Assembly (NCBI RefSeq): GCF_001039355.2
Contig: NW_019773932.1
Coordinates: forward strand, 1 to 33,078
From: Lingula anatina
Lineage: Eukaryota > Brachiopoda > Lingulata > Lingulida > Lingulidae
DNA: 33,078 nt
Reading direction: 5' to 3'
Part shown: one piece after another, positions 1-10,404 of the stretch
Layout: every line of letters begins with the position of its first letter
Numbering within the stretch: the first letter of the stretch is position 1
Notes under the pieces: model-generated
Seen by the model: only the letters and a program-made list of their open reading frames with translations
What the model was told of the DNA's origin: nothing
Databases searched by the model: none
Made by a program: the position numbers and the translations under genes

Positions 1-65
1 TCACTTGCATGATACCTCTAATAGACTGCTAGTCATCTGACTGATCAGTTACAATGTTCCAATGT

Positions 66-330
66 TTATAGTAAATAGGCTACAGAAGTAAGGTTTGGAT
101 TTTGCGGTTTTGGGGCTGTTTCTCGGTGAAATACGAGTACTTCTCTCGGTATGTACATCATATAATTAACTACCAGCCTCTCACAATATAGACTTCGAAC
201 ACCTCGTTCTGGCATATAACTCTCATGACAGTAATTTATCTCACACGTCAAATATGACACGAAACGAATTCATGATCCATACATTACGATTATTTATAAT
301 AAGCAAGCTGTTTGTTTTGCCAATCATCGG
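66..330. repeat. Unit-leading segment, copy in unit 0
   Basis: Segment marked by TCTCGGTATGTACATCA, CCAGCCTCTC and a TTTATCTCACACG stretch. It recurs at about 7600-7860 and 19020-19290, directly before the conserved 5' block. It helps mark where a new unit begins. No credible coding content; the short open frame on the - strand varies between copies. Confidence 0.6.
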
Positions 331-343
331 TTCTGCCTGCACC

Positions 344-713
344 TTTAGTTTTAGTTACATTCTGAATTAATGGCTTGTCCCAAATATGTCCCAAAGGCGG
401 CTTAGCTAAGGGTTTGATTTAGGAATGAAATGTATTCCCAGGAAATGTATTCATATTCCGTGAACACTGGCTATATTAGGCACTGCCGATTACCGTGCAC
501 TCTGTATAATCAATTAGACCCATTATGAACTGATGACCTGCCCCAAATATGCTCCATAGGCTGTCAAACTACGGGTCTGATATGGGAGGCAAATGTGATG
601 TGAACATATATTATATTTTAACGTTAGTTGAAAATACCAGAACGCCGTTGAAAGGAAACCTTTTTCAAATCAAACGACACTGTTCAAAGAAAAAGGAGCA
701 TCATTTGGTAAGT
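344..713 (+). promoter_or_regulatory. Conserved 5' block of unit 0 (possible promoter and untranslated first exon)
   Basis: This block recurs upstream of all four subtilase copies. It holds two diverged copies of a motif of about 60 bp (CCTGCCCCAAATATG ... AGCTACGGGTTTGATATGGG), here at about 371-427 and 531-590, with a TATA-like word (TATAATCAATTAG) between them. It ends in a perfect splice-donor-like TTTG/GTAAGT at 708. In this unit the gene body is gone. The promoter role is inferred from conservation and order only. Confidence 0.4.
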
Positions 714-949
714 GACATTACTCATTACGAATGTTACAGATCTTTAAAATATGCACACATGTTAACGGTGAATTTTGCAATATGACAGGTTCTGTATTTA
801 TAGTATGTGTACAAATTTGTAATGCTGGACACCCGTGCTACTTACCAAGCCAACAAGTATTCGCAACGAGTTGTTTTGGGTTCATTTTTCTCCTGTTACA
901 GGTCATCAGCCAGTCAAATACAATAGATCGCGTTCGGTTGTATTAGGCT

Positions 950-2100
950 ACCCTTTTTTTTTTACTTTGCCCGTCTTAACCCCAGAGTTATGACGTTAAG
1001 ACGTAGCTCTTTTGATTAATATAGGCTATTACAAGCTATCGAACCACCTTTACGTTGCCCCTTGCTAAATCTACTTGTCCTTGGAAATTTTAACAATAAT
1101 AATATTACAGCAGAAACAACAACGCAGTTGACCTGGTATGGCAAATTCGATACGTTCTACCCTCTCAAAATCCGGTGTCTGTCCAATATTAAATCTATTC
1201 AATAAAAGCTATATTAATGCGGGCATGCCATTAATTCCCTGCAATGTGATTTCTTGCATACAAGTTAATTTTGCGTTTCACTATTATTTTGCCTTTGACC
1301 AATATTACGTTGCTATATAGACAAATGGGCATTTGTTGACAAAAATAAATAAATAAATAAATAAATAAAAATAAAGATAAAGTGTGTCATCAACATTCAG
1401 TGTGAACAGTCCATTATACATGTAGCACCACCTTAATAGTATACTGTAAAACTTTATAGGGGGCCTATGCATCTATATACCAAACATGAGGTTTTTCCTG
1501 GATCTAATTATTCAATAACGCTTCTTTCATTGTGTTGATTTAAAACAGTCAGAATCCCCTAAAAATATAGAATATCGGCGTTTGCATTTCTCATTGCCAT
1601 GTATAATCGTGGGCAACAAAGCCTTTATCGTCATGAGTTTAACACCTTCCTATTTCGTGGTGTGATAGCAATCGGTATAAGGCATAACATTCCTGAACAA
1701 GGTTTTATCACGAAAATTGGTATAGTTGACCACAAATCAATGGGATTTAAAGCCGTTATTCTGGTTTAATTGCTTATGTTATGGAATAATGAGCCCCTAT
1801 TTACAGATTTTCATTCACTTGTTTTCAAAAGGTTTAACAACACAACACTCCATCAATAAACAACAATGACAACCGTTGATTGCATTCTACGAGAGTGTCC
1901 TCCACGTTAGGCCCGGTCGTGGAAAATAACCCCAAGATCCCTGATGGAGCTTTGCTAAGTACACATACAATTAATTTATGGCCACGTAGTGAAAAATACG
2001 TTTGCCAGCGCTACAGGTACTTTCGGTTAAGTTTAATGGCACCATAGTCATTCACTTGTTTTCAATGATGTAGTAGTATGTCACCTGTATTGCCTTTAGT
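950..2100. repeat. Spacer of unit 0, colinear with unit 3 spacer
   Basis: Non-coding spacer closely matching 28760-29600 (shared words such as GACCTGGTATGGCAAATTCG and GGTTTTTCCTGGATCTAATT). No open frame of note. It contains a tetranucleotide microsatellite at 1341-1375. Confidence 0.55.
1341..1375. repeat. (AAAT)n microsatellite
   Basis: About seven tandem AAAT units. The homologous site in unit 3 (29128-29176) has AAAAT units instead. Confidence 0.85.
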
Positions 2101-2173
2101 CATATGTTACCCGTATTTTTCTATATTCAATATTTAGCCATATGTTACCCGTATTTTTCTATATTCAATATTT
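2101..2173. repeat. 38-bp tandem duplication
   Basis: CATATGTTACCCGTATTTTT... occurs twice head to tail (starts 2101 and 2139) at the left end of the LTR-like segment. The copies are essentially identical, so it is recent. Confidence 0.8.
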
Positions 2174-2816
2174 CGCTAGATTTAGCAGTTAGATGTAAAT
2201 AGAGACTGTGATTTAAGTCTAATTTGAGAGAGGTTTTCTTATTCAGACTAAATATTTTAGGATACGCAACTTAACATTAGAGTAATTGTTAGTTTTCTGT
2301 AGTGTTCAGGTATAATATTCTGCACTTCACCCATAATTACACAGGAATTATTATATTTCTTGGTTAAGTAGTAAACGTAGTGGGTCGGCTGCTTAAACAG
2401 ATTTGGTTGAATTTTGATATCAGTCTTTGGTTGAAGACCGAAGCTAAGTGAATAAATCTCTGCTGTTGTTTATTAGAGTTCATTAGTGACTCGTTATATA
2501 ATTGCACATGTATGATAGACTTGATTGGTTTGGTTTTCATTTTCTTTGTTTTAATATTTTTATTTCTCTAAGTTATTTTGTTTAATAATTTCAGTGCTTA
2601 TCATTTATTTTCGTTCTTATTTAGTTTAGAAATTTAGTAAGTATTTTTAGTTCATTAATTTTGTTTATTTAAAATTTTTTTATGTTAGTTCAGTTCAACA
2701 TTAAGTTAATTTTATTAATTTGTAATTTATTAAAAGACATTCGTTTCTTGTTTCTGCCATGTTCACACACAGAGTACACTCGGGTTCGTAAATAAAGTAC
2801 AGTGAGAGCTGTTACA
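2105..2816 (+). mobile_element. Probable solo LTR of an LTR retrotransposon
   Basis: A 712-bp AT-rich insert not present in units 1 or 3. It begins TGTTAC and ends GTTACA, so it has TG...CA ends. AATAAA lies at 2791-2796, about 20 nt before the right end, as in the R region of an LTR. The left flank matches unit 1 up to about 11497 and the right flank resumes at unit 1 position about 11888 (TTCTTCTACCCTGTG), so about 390 bp of unit sequence is missing at the site. No short target duplication is seen, which fits recombination between two LTRs. No internal coding region. Confidence 0.55.
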
Positions 2817-3043
2817 TTCTTCTACCCTGTGCCCACCCCTTCCAAATCTCTGAATGCAACCGTTTTAGTTTCGTGTTAGTTATGAAATTCAACCGGACTT
2901 TACAGTATCCATTTCAGCAGCGTAGGGCTAAGGGGGGCATCTGTCTATCTAGATCTATGTGCGATTATTTAATTTAATGTTGTTACTATCCCCCCCCCCA
3001 TCTTGTCATTTCGTATCATATTACATTTTATTGCCCACAGTTA

Positions 3044-3084
3044 CTCTTTGCCCGACACTGTTTTGCTCTTTGCCAACTCTTTGC
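3044..3084 (+). promoter_or_regulatory. Triple CTCTTTGC cluster upstream of unit 0 exon 1
   Basis: CTCTTTGC occurs at 3044, 3066 and 3077, about 350-390 bp before the ATG, in a block conserved in units 0, 1 and 3. This is a possible factor-binding cluster; function is unproven. Confidence 0.3.
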
Positions 3085-3435
3085 TCCATTGTATGGGGTG
3101 TATGGTGATCATTTAATGTAATGTTGTTACCATTCCAATCTAACTAGATACTCATCTTCCTGTCGTGTTAAATTTCGTGAATATCAGTCATATGGCCTTA
3201 TTTCTTATTTGATTTTGAGCAAAAGCAGAGCTTCGTTGTGCTTGTGAACATTTGACTACACAAATTGATTTTAAGTGGCAATTAAGATAAGCCGGCGAAT
3301 AAAGAAAAACAAATTATAAAAAACATTTGAAAAATTTTGTTCAACTTCACATATTCTAATTTGAAATCGTTCTATTATTTGAAAGACGAAAGTAAGTTTT
3401 CCATTTAAAATAATTGAAATTATTGTTTATAGAAG

Positions 3436-3526
3436 ATGCAGGCATCGGCGATGATAGGTGTTTTGGCTTTGTGGCTGTTTACAATGACAGTTGCAGATCA
3501 GAGAGGAGAGGAGGAGTACAACATTA
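3436..3526 (+). pseudogene. Exon 1 fragment of a subtilase paralogue, interrupted by retroelement
   Basis: About 91 nt from the ATG, nearly identical to exon 1 at 31444 (signal peptide with LALWLFTMTVA, then DQRGEEEYNI). The match stops after 'acatta' at 3526. The copy at 31444 continues 'cgtctagagatgc', but here it continues 'tgcagactcg', the start of unrelated sequence. None of the remaining exons is found before the next unit begins at about 7600, so this gene lost its body. An open frame runs on to a TAG at about 3594 but codes for nothing recognisable. Confidence 0.8.
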
Positions 3527-5499
3527 TGCAGACTCGAATTTGGGCAATTAATTTTTTTAACCGCCGTCCGGTACAAATGGCAATTTTGCTTTAGATCTTG
3601 GCCTACATAGGTAAGAATTATTTGGGACATGTAGCCTCGATATAGTACGTCTATTTCGCCTAGTCCGTGTTTGTGACTGTAAATGAAGAACATACATCTT
3701 TTTGGGAGCCTAAAAGATTTATTCGTATATTCTTATTTTCCAGTTACAATGTATTCTCTTTTATCCTATAGAGCGTCATTCCAATGTCATGATGTATCAC
3801 AAAGTCTTTCTCCTACATTACCTTATTTGGTAATGTAATAATTCCTCAGCTCTTACACAATGTCTATGATTATCCCTTTTTCCATAACTTCCATCATTAC
3901 GTCATTACCAAAATGTAATCATTCTCTTATTAGGCAATGGTATGTTACTTGACCTTAGGTCGCAATTTCTATTAATACAGATTTTTCATTGTATCATCCT
4001 GAAGGAATGATAACTATACTCCCTTATTCTTTTGTTATTATTGAACAACACATGCACTTTTTAACTCTCTTACTTACACTGTTTAACCTCTTAACAAATG
4101 TATATTGTATCAGTTATGAAAGGTACAATGTATTCATTACGATCACAACTTTATATCTGTACTTTTAATCATTTTCATTACGATATACACCCTCTCTTCA
4201 AATAAATTCGTCCTTGATTTCCCTTTTTTTAATTACGATATACATTCTCTCTATCTATTTTATTTAATGTAGAAGCACAAGCATTGCATAACTAAGAAGA
4301 CTATTTAAAAAAATTTAGATACTGTCATTAGACTTAATATTATGGTATAATATAGATATACATATATTTATATAGTTGACGTGAAACAATGAATATATTA
4401 GAAAGGATAAATAATAATAATCAGTCTTGCGATACGCGTAGATGCGTAATGTGTTTTCCTTATTGTCTTTAATGTGCGGCCCAAGAATACACATGCTGAA
4501 CTTCATTAATAATTTTGTGTAACTTTAACATGTAATTCTCTTATTATGGCTCTGACACAATTTTATAATTAAATACACTACGTTGGATTATACGGTCATG
4601 ACTCCTTTTCGAATATACAGCCATCATCACCAACATTGTGACCAGCACATTGTCCGTGGTGAAAATCTGTATTTCGTTTGTCATTATCATCCATACTCTA
4701 GTGTTTTCCTTCATGGTTGTGAATAAACACTATTTATAATACATTTACGTACATCCACAATCTATTGGCACTCAAAAACAATAATTCCTTTAAAAATTAT
4801 ATTTGTTGTTCCATGTCATCTTGCTTTCTAAAATAGAAATTAATTCCAATACATTAATTTGCATGCAATTTAGTCTACTGCTAATAATTTATCGTTATAA
4901 TGTGTATAAAGTCTAAGGTAACAACAATATACTTACATGTATATTATTTAATAGTAATTCATATTACGCAATATGTCAATGACATTTAAATCATTAACCA
5001 TTTGTCAAGGATATAACGTTTTATAATTTGAATAATTAAATAAAAGTTCATTCCATGAAAATAATGTTTATTCTGCATCATTTACAACAAAATAAACGTC
5101 TAGTCCGTGTTTGTGACTATTCTTGGGAATAAATGTCCACAGTTTCCTGTATATTCACTAATATCCAATTGGACATCTCCACTAATATTTCCATTATAAA
5201 TCAGTGATAAATGTCAATTAAATATATAATTATGTCCTATTCATTCACTAAATAATTCATTGTGACAATAGTAATAATATTATTTACGTATATGTATGTA
5301 CATTAAAAGTCAATGTTCATTTGTTCCAACATTTTGTCTCTGGAACAGAGTTCATTACATTTCATGTAAAATCAGTTCATTTCATTTCAATGTCATATGT
5401 CCGTCTGAATTTACACACATCATGAATGCAATTGCTATGCTCCGTAATTTTACTATGCCGTTCTTTAAAATTTGATGGTTTGAGAATATCAAGTTATAT
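3527..5499 (-). mobile_element. 3' untranslated region / putative 3' LTR of env retroelement
   Basis: AT-rich DNA without credible genes, lying between the broken exon 1 and the end of the env frame. Read on the - strand, it would be the part after env. Its outer end reads TGCAGACT on +, so CA-3' on -, as an LTR end should. TTTATT (AATAAA on -) is at about 3717. I could not find the inner LTR edge or a second LTR. TAGTCCGTGTTTGTGACT occurs twice (3661 and 5101). The LTR label is inference. Confidence 0.4.
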
Positions 5500-7503
5500 T
5501 TAAGATTCTAAGTTCGATCCGGTGCAAGTTAGTGGACAGTAACGAATGTAGGATAACATTCCAGCATGTTTAATGGCTAAAAATTTGTAAAATTCGCGAG
5601 CAATAATTTTGCTTAATTGTATTGCTTTTACGAACGAAATCGGAACACGTGCTGGTAGTTGTATTGTCTGACCAGTTACGTAGTTTGTTATCACCAAATC
5701 GTGCCAATCAATCAATGAATTTGATCTAATTTTACCTTCAATTTGCAAAATATCAGAGATCTGCGTCATATGAAAATGCCAGGAATGAGGACTTCCATTC
5801 AGTTGAATAATAGGAATATTAATGCATCGTTGGCCATTGGCAATTTCTAAAATAAGAAGTGCCTTGTGGAAGATGCATAATTTCTTAATAATTTTATCTC
5901 GTATCCAAACTATAGCCAAACTTACACAAACACATGCAATTAGAAATGTTATAAAAGAATATGGATCATCACAAGTTGTTTGTACTTCATAATTGATTTT
6001 TGTAGTTATACCCAATATCCATGTTGGTACAGTTGGCATCGCTTCACCTGTGTTAACATTTTTAAGGGTCATCACTGTTAACGTTAAAATGCGAATCTTG
6101 ATACATAAGTAGATCACAACGAGCATAATCGCACTCGAAACTGCTAAGGAAATCCAAACTAAAAATTGTTTTGAATTTGATGGAAGCAAAATCTCATTTG
6201 CTGCAATAGCATCTGCCATTGAAGAATACATTCTTTCATTGTGCTTTGCTGCTTGAGCTAGTTTTCTTAAATTCAAATGGTCTTTCATATCTTGCGCTAA
6301 AAATTTCGAAAAATCTTGTTGGTACATCTGTAATCTGGAAGAATTAGTATCTATGGGTTGAGAAAAGAAATGATTACTTCCTATTTGTGATATTTCTTTA
6401 TTGGAATAAAAATATTGCTGTAAACCAAGATTAACAGGGTGCAAATTTGTAATTGATGTATCATTCTTACAATCATAAACACGCGGAGGCAAATAAAAAC
6501 TATCTAAGGTTAAACCGCAAAAACATGAAAGATGTATCACACAATATTGACAGCCTGGTTGGGAAGTAGTACTTGTAGGGCACTCCACTGTTATATCAGT
6601 GATATTATATAACAACAATTTTCCGATTGATAATTCGCGCACGTTGGGTTGAACGACATTATGCAGAAAACGAAAATTACAAGTTTCAGTAATAACATCT
6701 GACAAGTCAAAAAATAATGCTGTAACACAGGAGAAATGCGTCGTAGTTCTGAAAGGATACACGAAAGGACATAATTTGACATGATCTCCATGACATTTCT
6801 CCCAGGTAGGATTATTCATGGGAAAATAATGTTGTTTATCGTGAGAAATAGCCAAATATTTTGATAGATCCAGTATTTGTGAAGCGTGGTTTGTAGATTG
6901 ATTTAAAGGAACGGGGAATGTTTCTATTTCATAAACATCTAATGTATGGGTATAGGCAGAAATAGGAATTTGTAGGTTAATGAATAATGAATTTTTGTGT
7001 TTTCCATATGTAAATTGTCCGTCATTGAAATAAAATTTAGGATTTGAATAAATAACATGTAGCGGATTGATCGTTTTCTGTGCTTCCTTTTCAATTTGAA
7101 TAATGATCCGTTTTAGATGGTCTTGGGAAACCAACAATGGCGATAATTGCCCTTTTGTCAACTGTAAACATTCTAGCATTACGTTGTTAAACGCAAACAT
7201 TAATTGAGAATTTGCCATATTTTCGTGCATAAATATTCTTGATAAATGGAATACAATACTCCTTGCCGTGTCACTTTGCTTTAATTGAGAACGTAATTGT
7301 TTTGATAAATTATAATTACGAACAACGGCCTTTTTCATGTTTTCAATTCTGTGGTCTACGTTGTGCATAAACGAGGATAATTCATGTCCTTGTACTTCAA
7401 ACTTTTTTTCGTTTGTTTTTATAAACAGCTTAACATATTTACGTAGATCATCTACATCTGACTCACTTGATACTCCAAACAAATTTTTAAAGAAATTTCC
7501 CAA
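5500..7503 (-). CDS. env: Endogenous retroelement envelope protein, baculovirus F / errantivirus Env type (F1-like part)
   Basis: An uninterrupted frame of 667 codons on the - strand. The start FFKNLFG followed by a charged coiled-coil-like helix (residues 11-95) is the pattern of the fusion-peptide end of F1 in baculovirus F and gypsy/errantivirus Env proteins. A cysteine-rich ectodomain (about 237-345) and N-glycosylation sites at 201, 300, 347 and 387 follow. A membrane span sits at about 446-472, then a second hydrophobic segment at 515-534, and a tail of about 130 residues, longer than in typical errantiviral Env. There is no ATG at the start: the first codon is TTG, and an in-frame TAA lies two codons upstream. 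Just beyond that stop is an R-S-Q-R furin-like motif. The N-terminal subunit is not present, since unit repeat sequence starts at about 7600. No gag or pol is visible. This is an old, partial element, unlikely to give a working product. Confidence 0.7.
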   Translation of the reverse strand: MGNFFKNLFGVSSESDVDDLRKYVKLFIKTNEKKFEVQGHELSSFMHNVDHRIENMKKAVVRNYNLSKQLRSQLKQSDTARSIVFHLSRIFMHENMANSQLMFAFNNVMLECLQLTKGQLSPLLVSQDHLKRIIIQIEKEAQKTINPLHVIYSNPKFYFNDGQFTYGKHKNSLFINLQIPISAYTHTLDVYEIETFPVPLNQSTNHASQILDLSKYLAISHDKQHYFPMNNPTWEKCHGDHVKLCPFVYPFRTTTHFSCVTALFFDLSDVITETCNFRFLHNVVQPNVRELSIGKLLLYNITDITVECPTSTTSQPGCQYCVIHLSCFCGLTLDSFYLPPRVYDCKNDTSITNLHPVNLGLQQYFYSNKEISQIGSNHFFSQPIDTNSSRLQMYQQDFSKFLAQDMKDHLNLRKLAQAAKHNERMYSSMADAIAANEILLPSNSKQFLVWISLAVSSAIMLVVIYLCIKIRILTLTVMTLKNVNTGEAMPTVPTWILGITTKINYEVQTTCDDPYSFITFLIACVCVSLAIVWIRDKIIKKLCIFHKALLILEIANGQRCINIPIIQLNGSPHSWHFHMTQISDILQIEGKIRSNSLIDWHDLVITNYVTGQTIQLPARVPISFVKAIQLSKIIAREFYKFLAIKHAGMLSYIRYCPLTCTGSNLES

Positions 7504-7599
7504 TGGTTACAATGATCTTTGAGAACGGGACTGATCTTTCATTTCGATATTAAGTAACATATCATATATTCATATAAAGTGATGTTTAAATCGTATACC

Positions 7600-7867
7600 G
7601 TCTGCCAAAAGAGCATTTTTGGTAAAATGCAAGTACCTTCTCTCGGTATGTACATCAAATAATTAACTGCCAGCCTCTCGCAATATATGCTTCGAACACC
7701 TCGTTCTGGCATATAATGCTCGTGACATTAATTTATCTCACACGTCTAAGACGTTCTAAGGTATATGTGTTTGTGATATGACATGAAATGAATTCATAAT
7801 CCAAACATTATGATTATTTATAATAAGCAAACTGTTTGTTTTGCCAATCATCAGTTCTGCCTGAACC
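7600..7867. repeat. Unit-leading segment, copy in unit 1
   Basis: From 'GCCAAAAGAGCATTTTTGGT' onward the sequence matches 19020 onward. Its start lies almost directly against the upstream end of the env open frame, so it marks the right limit of the retroelement remnant. Confidence 0.6.
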
Positions 7868-8215
7868 TGTAGTTTTAGTTACATTCTGACTTAATGGCCT
7901 GCCCCAAATATGTCCCAAAGGCGGCTTAGCTACGGGTTTGATATGGGAATGAAATGTATTTCCAGGAAATGTATTCATATTCCGTGAACACTGGCTGTAT
8001 CCACTGCCAATCACCATGGCCTTTATAATCAATTAGACCTATTTGGAACTCATGACCTGCCCCTAATATGCTCCATAGGCTGTCAAGCTACGGGTCTGAT
8101 ATGGGCGGCAAACGTGATGTGAACATATATCATATTTTAACGTTAGTTGAAAATATACCAGAACGTTGTCACGGCACGACACTGTTCAAAGGAAAGGGAG
8201 CATAATCTGGTAAGT
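7868..8215 (+). promoter_or_regulatory. Conserved 5' block of unit 1
   Basis: Same block, with motif copies at about 7894-7950 and 8051-8106. CCAAT (8007-8011) is followed by CTTTATAATC, and the donor-like CTGGTAAGT has its GT at 8210-8211. If CTTTATAA is a TATA box, transcription would start near 8055 and give an untranslated exon of about 150 nt, spliced to the acceptor-like TTTATAG at 12393. Confidence 0.4.
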
Positions 8216-9500
8216 GGCATTAGTCTTCTCAAAGGTTACTGGTGTGCCGTAGCTATAGGCCAAGAAATAGAAATCCGTGGATCCCTTTACGATTAGTAAA
8301 AGTTAAGATTAAAGTCACGGAAAACGGACTACGTTTCCTAGCCGGCTATCATCACTGTCACACCTGGACGGTAGTCTGCAAAGAAAATTAGCGTACATGT
8401 TTTAATAATTGATACATTTTCAATACGATTTAAGTATTAAAATTACCAATTCTACACTAGAAATAGAGTTATACCTGACAGAGATTTCGATTTCATCCGT
8501 TTTAGTGTAGAAACTGATAAGTTTAATACTTGAATCATATTTTACGACTACACAGATGAATTTCCATCAGAACATTTTCAATGCGTAGGAAGTTCGGGAC
8601 AGAATGCTACTGGACGTGGCAATGCTAGACGCCTGTGCAACGGACAAGCGTTTGTTAACGGTTGCTTTTGGCACCTTTTCCTTCGCGTAGATGACATCAG
8701 CCACTCACGTACAGAAGGTCTTGTTCGATTTCAACACTGCGTCTCACTGATATTCATACCGAATTCGCATTGAATTTGGAATGCATTTTTCCAAATACTT
8801 TTTTGTTGATTTTCACCATTGTGTGATTTAATTTTTCATTTTTGTTTCTATCTTAAACGTGTTTTCATTACTTCCAAATCACCTCTGCGGTGTTATTATT
8901 ACATCCAGCTATTTGAATGAATTTATCAATTAATCGAAGTATTCAGCAACCATTTTAAAATGGCCATTCTACTTCCTCCATCTTAAAAAGTTTACAACTG
9001 TTAACCTGTTAACAGAAAGCACAAATACGCCAATATCTAATCACAACAGCGATTAGAAGCGCGTCTGACGTAATTCTTTATAAATATATTTATATTTATT
9101 TTGCACCATGCAAAGTTGTGTTTACAGCTGAACAGCTATCAACACTGTTTTAACGCATGTTTAATCACAACAATAAGAACTACAATCCCGTTCGAGAGAA
9201 TTTTCTTGGAAAGTTTACTTCTATTTTTATCAGCGATGACGTGAAAGGACATCTCCGTTTGACGGAGAATCAATTTAAGAGGCTCTTGTGCCATTAACAA
9301 AAGTTCAGTGCAATCCATAGGCATGAGGCTGTATTTCACACCATGCCAATTCTATTTCGTATAAAAATATCGGTCAGTCTTAAATGAGATATGCTTGCGC
9401 ATACGGACTCAGTAAGCTTGTGACATGCTGCTGGTGCAGACAGCCGAAATAGATGCGATTTATTTGCTATCAGAATCAGTCTAAAAACAAACGCAGTTTT
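8216..9500. other. Unit 1 spacer, no gene found
   Basis: The first part (to about 8320) matches 19640-19740 in unit 2. The stretch at 8620-8720 is a diverged match to 820-940 in unit 0. The rest is AT-rich, with an inverted repeat at 8426-8540. A 66-codon open frame on the - strand (9139-9339) has no family I recognise. Confidence 0.5.
8426..8540. repeat. Imperfect inverted repeat (hairpin/MITE-like)
   Basis: Left arm TTTAAGTATTAAAATTACC...TTCTACACTAG (about 8428-8462) is the imperfect reverse complement of the right arm TTTAGTGTAGAA...TTTAATACTTGAATC (about 8499-8536), around a loop of about 36 nt. Confidence 0.6.
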
Positions 9501-9514
9501 GTTGCTTGAGTTGA

Positions 9515-9660
9515 AATAATAATAATAATAATAATAATTATAATCTTTATTGAGCACTAAAATGTGTACACAACTATACAAATCTATACAAATACTTATG
9601 GAATGATTACTGGGAAGCAGCACAGAATAAAACCTTAATACATTAATTTGCAACGGAGTT
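9515..9660 (-). mobile_element. 3' end fragment of a LINE
   Basis: Read on the - strand it ends GTGCTCAATAAAGATTATAA followed by an (ATT)n tail, the usual 3' end of CR1/L2-type LINEs in marine invertebrates. Only the tail end is recognisable; no reverse transcriptase sequence adjoins it. Confidence 0.4.
9517..9540. repeat. (AAT)n microsatellite
   Basis: About seven AAT units, probably the tail of the LINE fragment. Confidence 0.8.
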
Positions 9661-9831
9661 GCAAACTTTTATGCAACATATAATCTGTAACCTGATCACT
9701 TCTGACTTAGTTAACGTGCCAACCGATCGCCATCATCCATCATTCAACAAAGAAGATTAATTGAAGAAAAGCCGAGCGTGCGGCTTCATTCCCGCGTCTT
9801 ACTGATATTCATACCGATTTCACAATCGTTA

Positions 9832-9981
9832 TGAAGAGTGGTGAATGAAGCAACAGAAAGCGAAGCCCGTGAGAGTAGTGAATAAAACTACAGAAGGAGA
9901 AGCGCGTGAGAGTGGTGAATAAAAATACAGAAAGGGAAGAGCGTGGATGAGGTGAATAAAACAACAGAAAGGGGAGTTTTG
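9832..9981. repeat. Minisatellite, four copies of about 37 bp
   Basis: Four head-to-tail copies of TGAGAGTAGTGAATAAAACT... starting at 9832, 9870, 9907 and 9944, with a few substitutions each. The repeat makes a repetitive open frame on the - strand that is an artefact. Confidence 0.85.
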
Positions 9982-10404
9982 CTCCAGAAGAGTTTAATTT
10001 TATATAATAAAATATATGCACTTTATATAATAGAAAAAGGAAAGGTGGTGTTTTGACCAGTTTAAGTGGATGTTACCTATTGAAGTTCCAAAATGGTGCC
10101 CTTTTCTAAAGCCACTCGATTTTCTCAGAAATTCTAACAGCATAAATTTGAATTCCAACAGCTACCTGTACATCAACGCTAGCAGTTGACTGGTATAGCA
10201 TTGGGATTTGTCCTAAAATGCACCCGCATGAAATTCAACTTCCAATGTTTAATATATTTAATAAAAACATTATTTATGTGGGAACACCATTAACTTTATG
10301 AAGTTGATAAGTTTCTATTTGCTTTATGTAAAGGGACATGGGTTATGATAAAAAAGATATTAATTCAGGAACACCATTAACAACATGAAATGGATAAGGT
10401 TCTT
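9982..10404. other. Unit 1 spacer, no gene found
   Basis: AT-rich. Parts around 10180-10400 (GACTGGTATAGC, ACACCATTAA) are diverged matches to the spacer at 1130-1260. No coding signal. Confidence 0.45.

Noticed and set aside
549-946. Overlapping open frames, with a similar frame at 28452-28709 sharing a segment with several Cys
   Set aside because: They lie in the conserved 5' block. The similarity is at nucleotide level, frames and lengths differ between units, and the counterpart in unit 1 (8620-8720) is broken by indels. I treat it as non-coding.
9139-9339. 66-codon frame on the - strand as a gene
   Set aside because: No recognisable motif, no counterpart in other units, and such a length is expected by chance.
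9832-9981. Regular repeats considered as a CRISPR array
   Set aside because: Copies are contiguous with no unique spacers, and the DNA is eukaryotic.
9809-10021. 70-codon repetitive frame on the - strand
   Set aside because: Produced by the 37-bp minisatellite.
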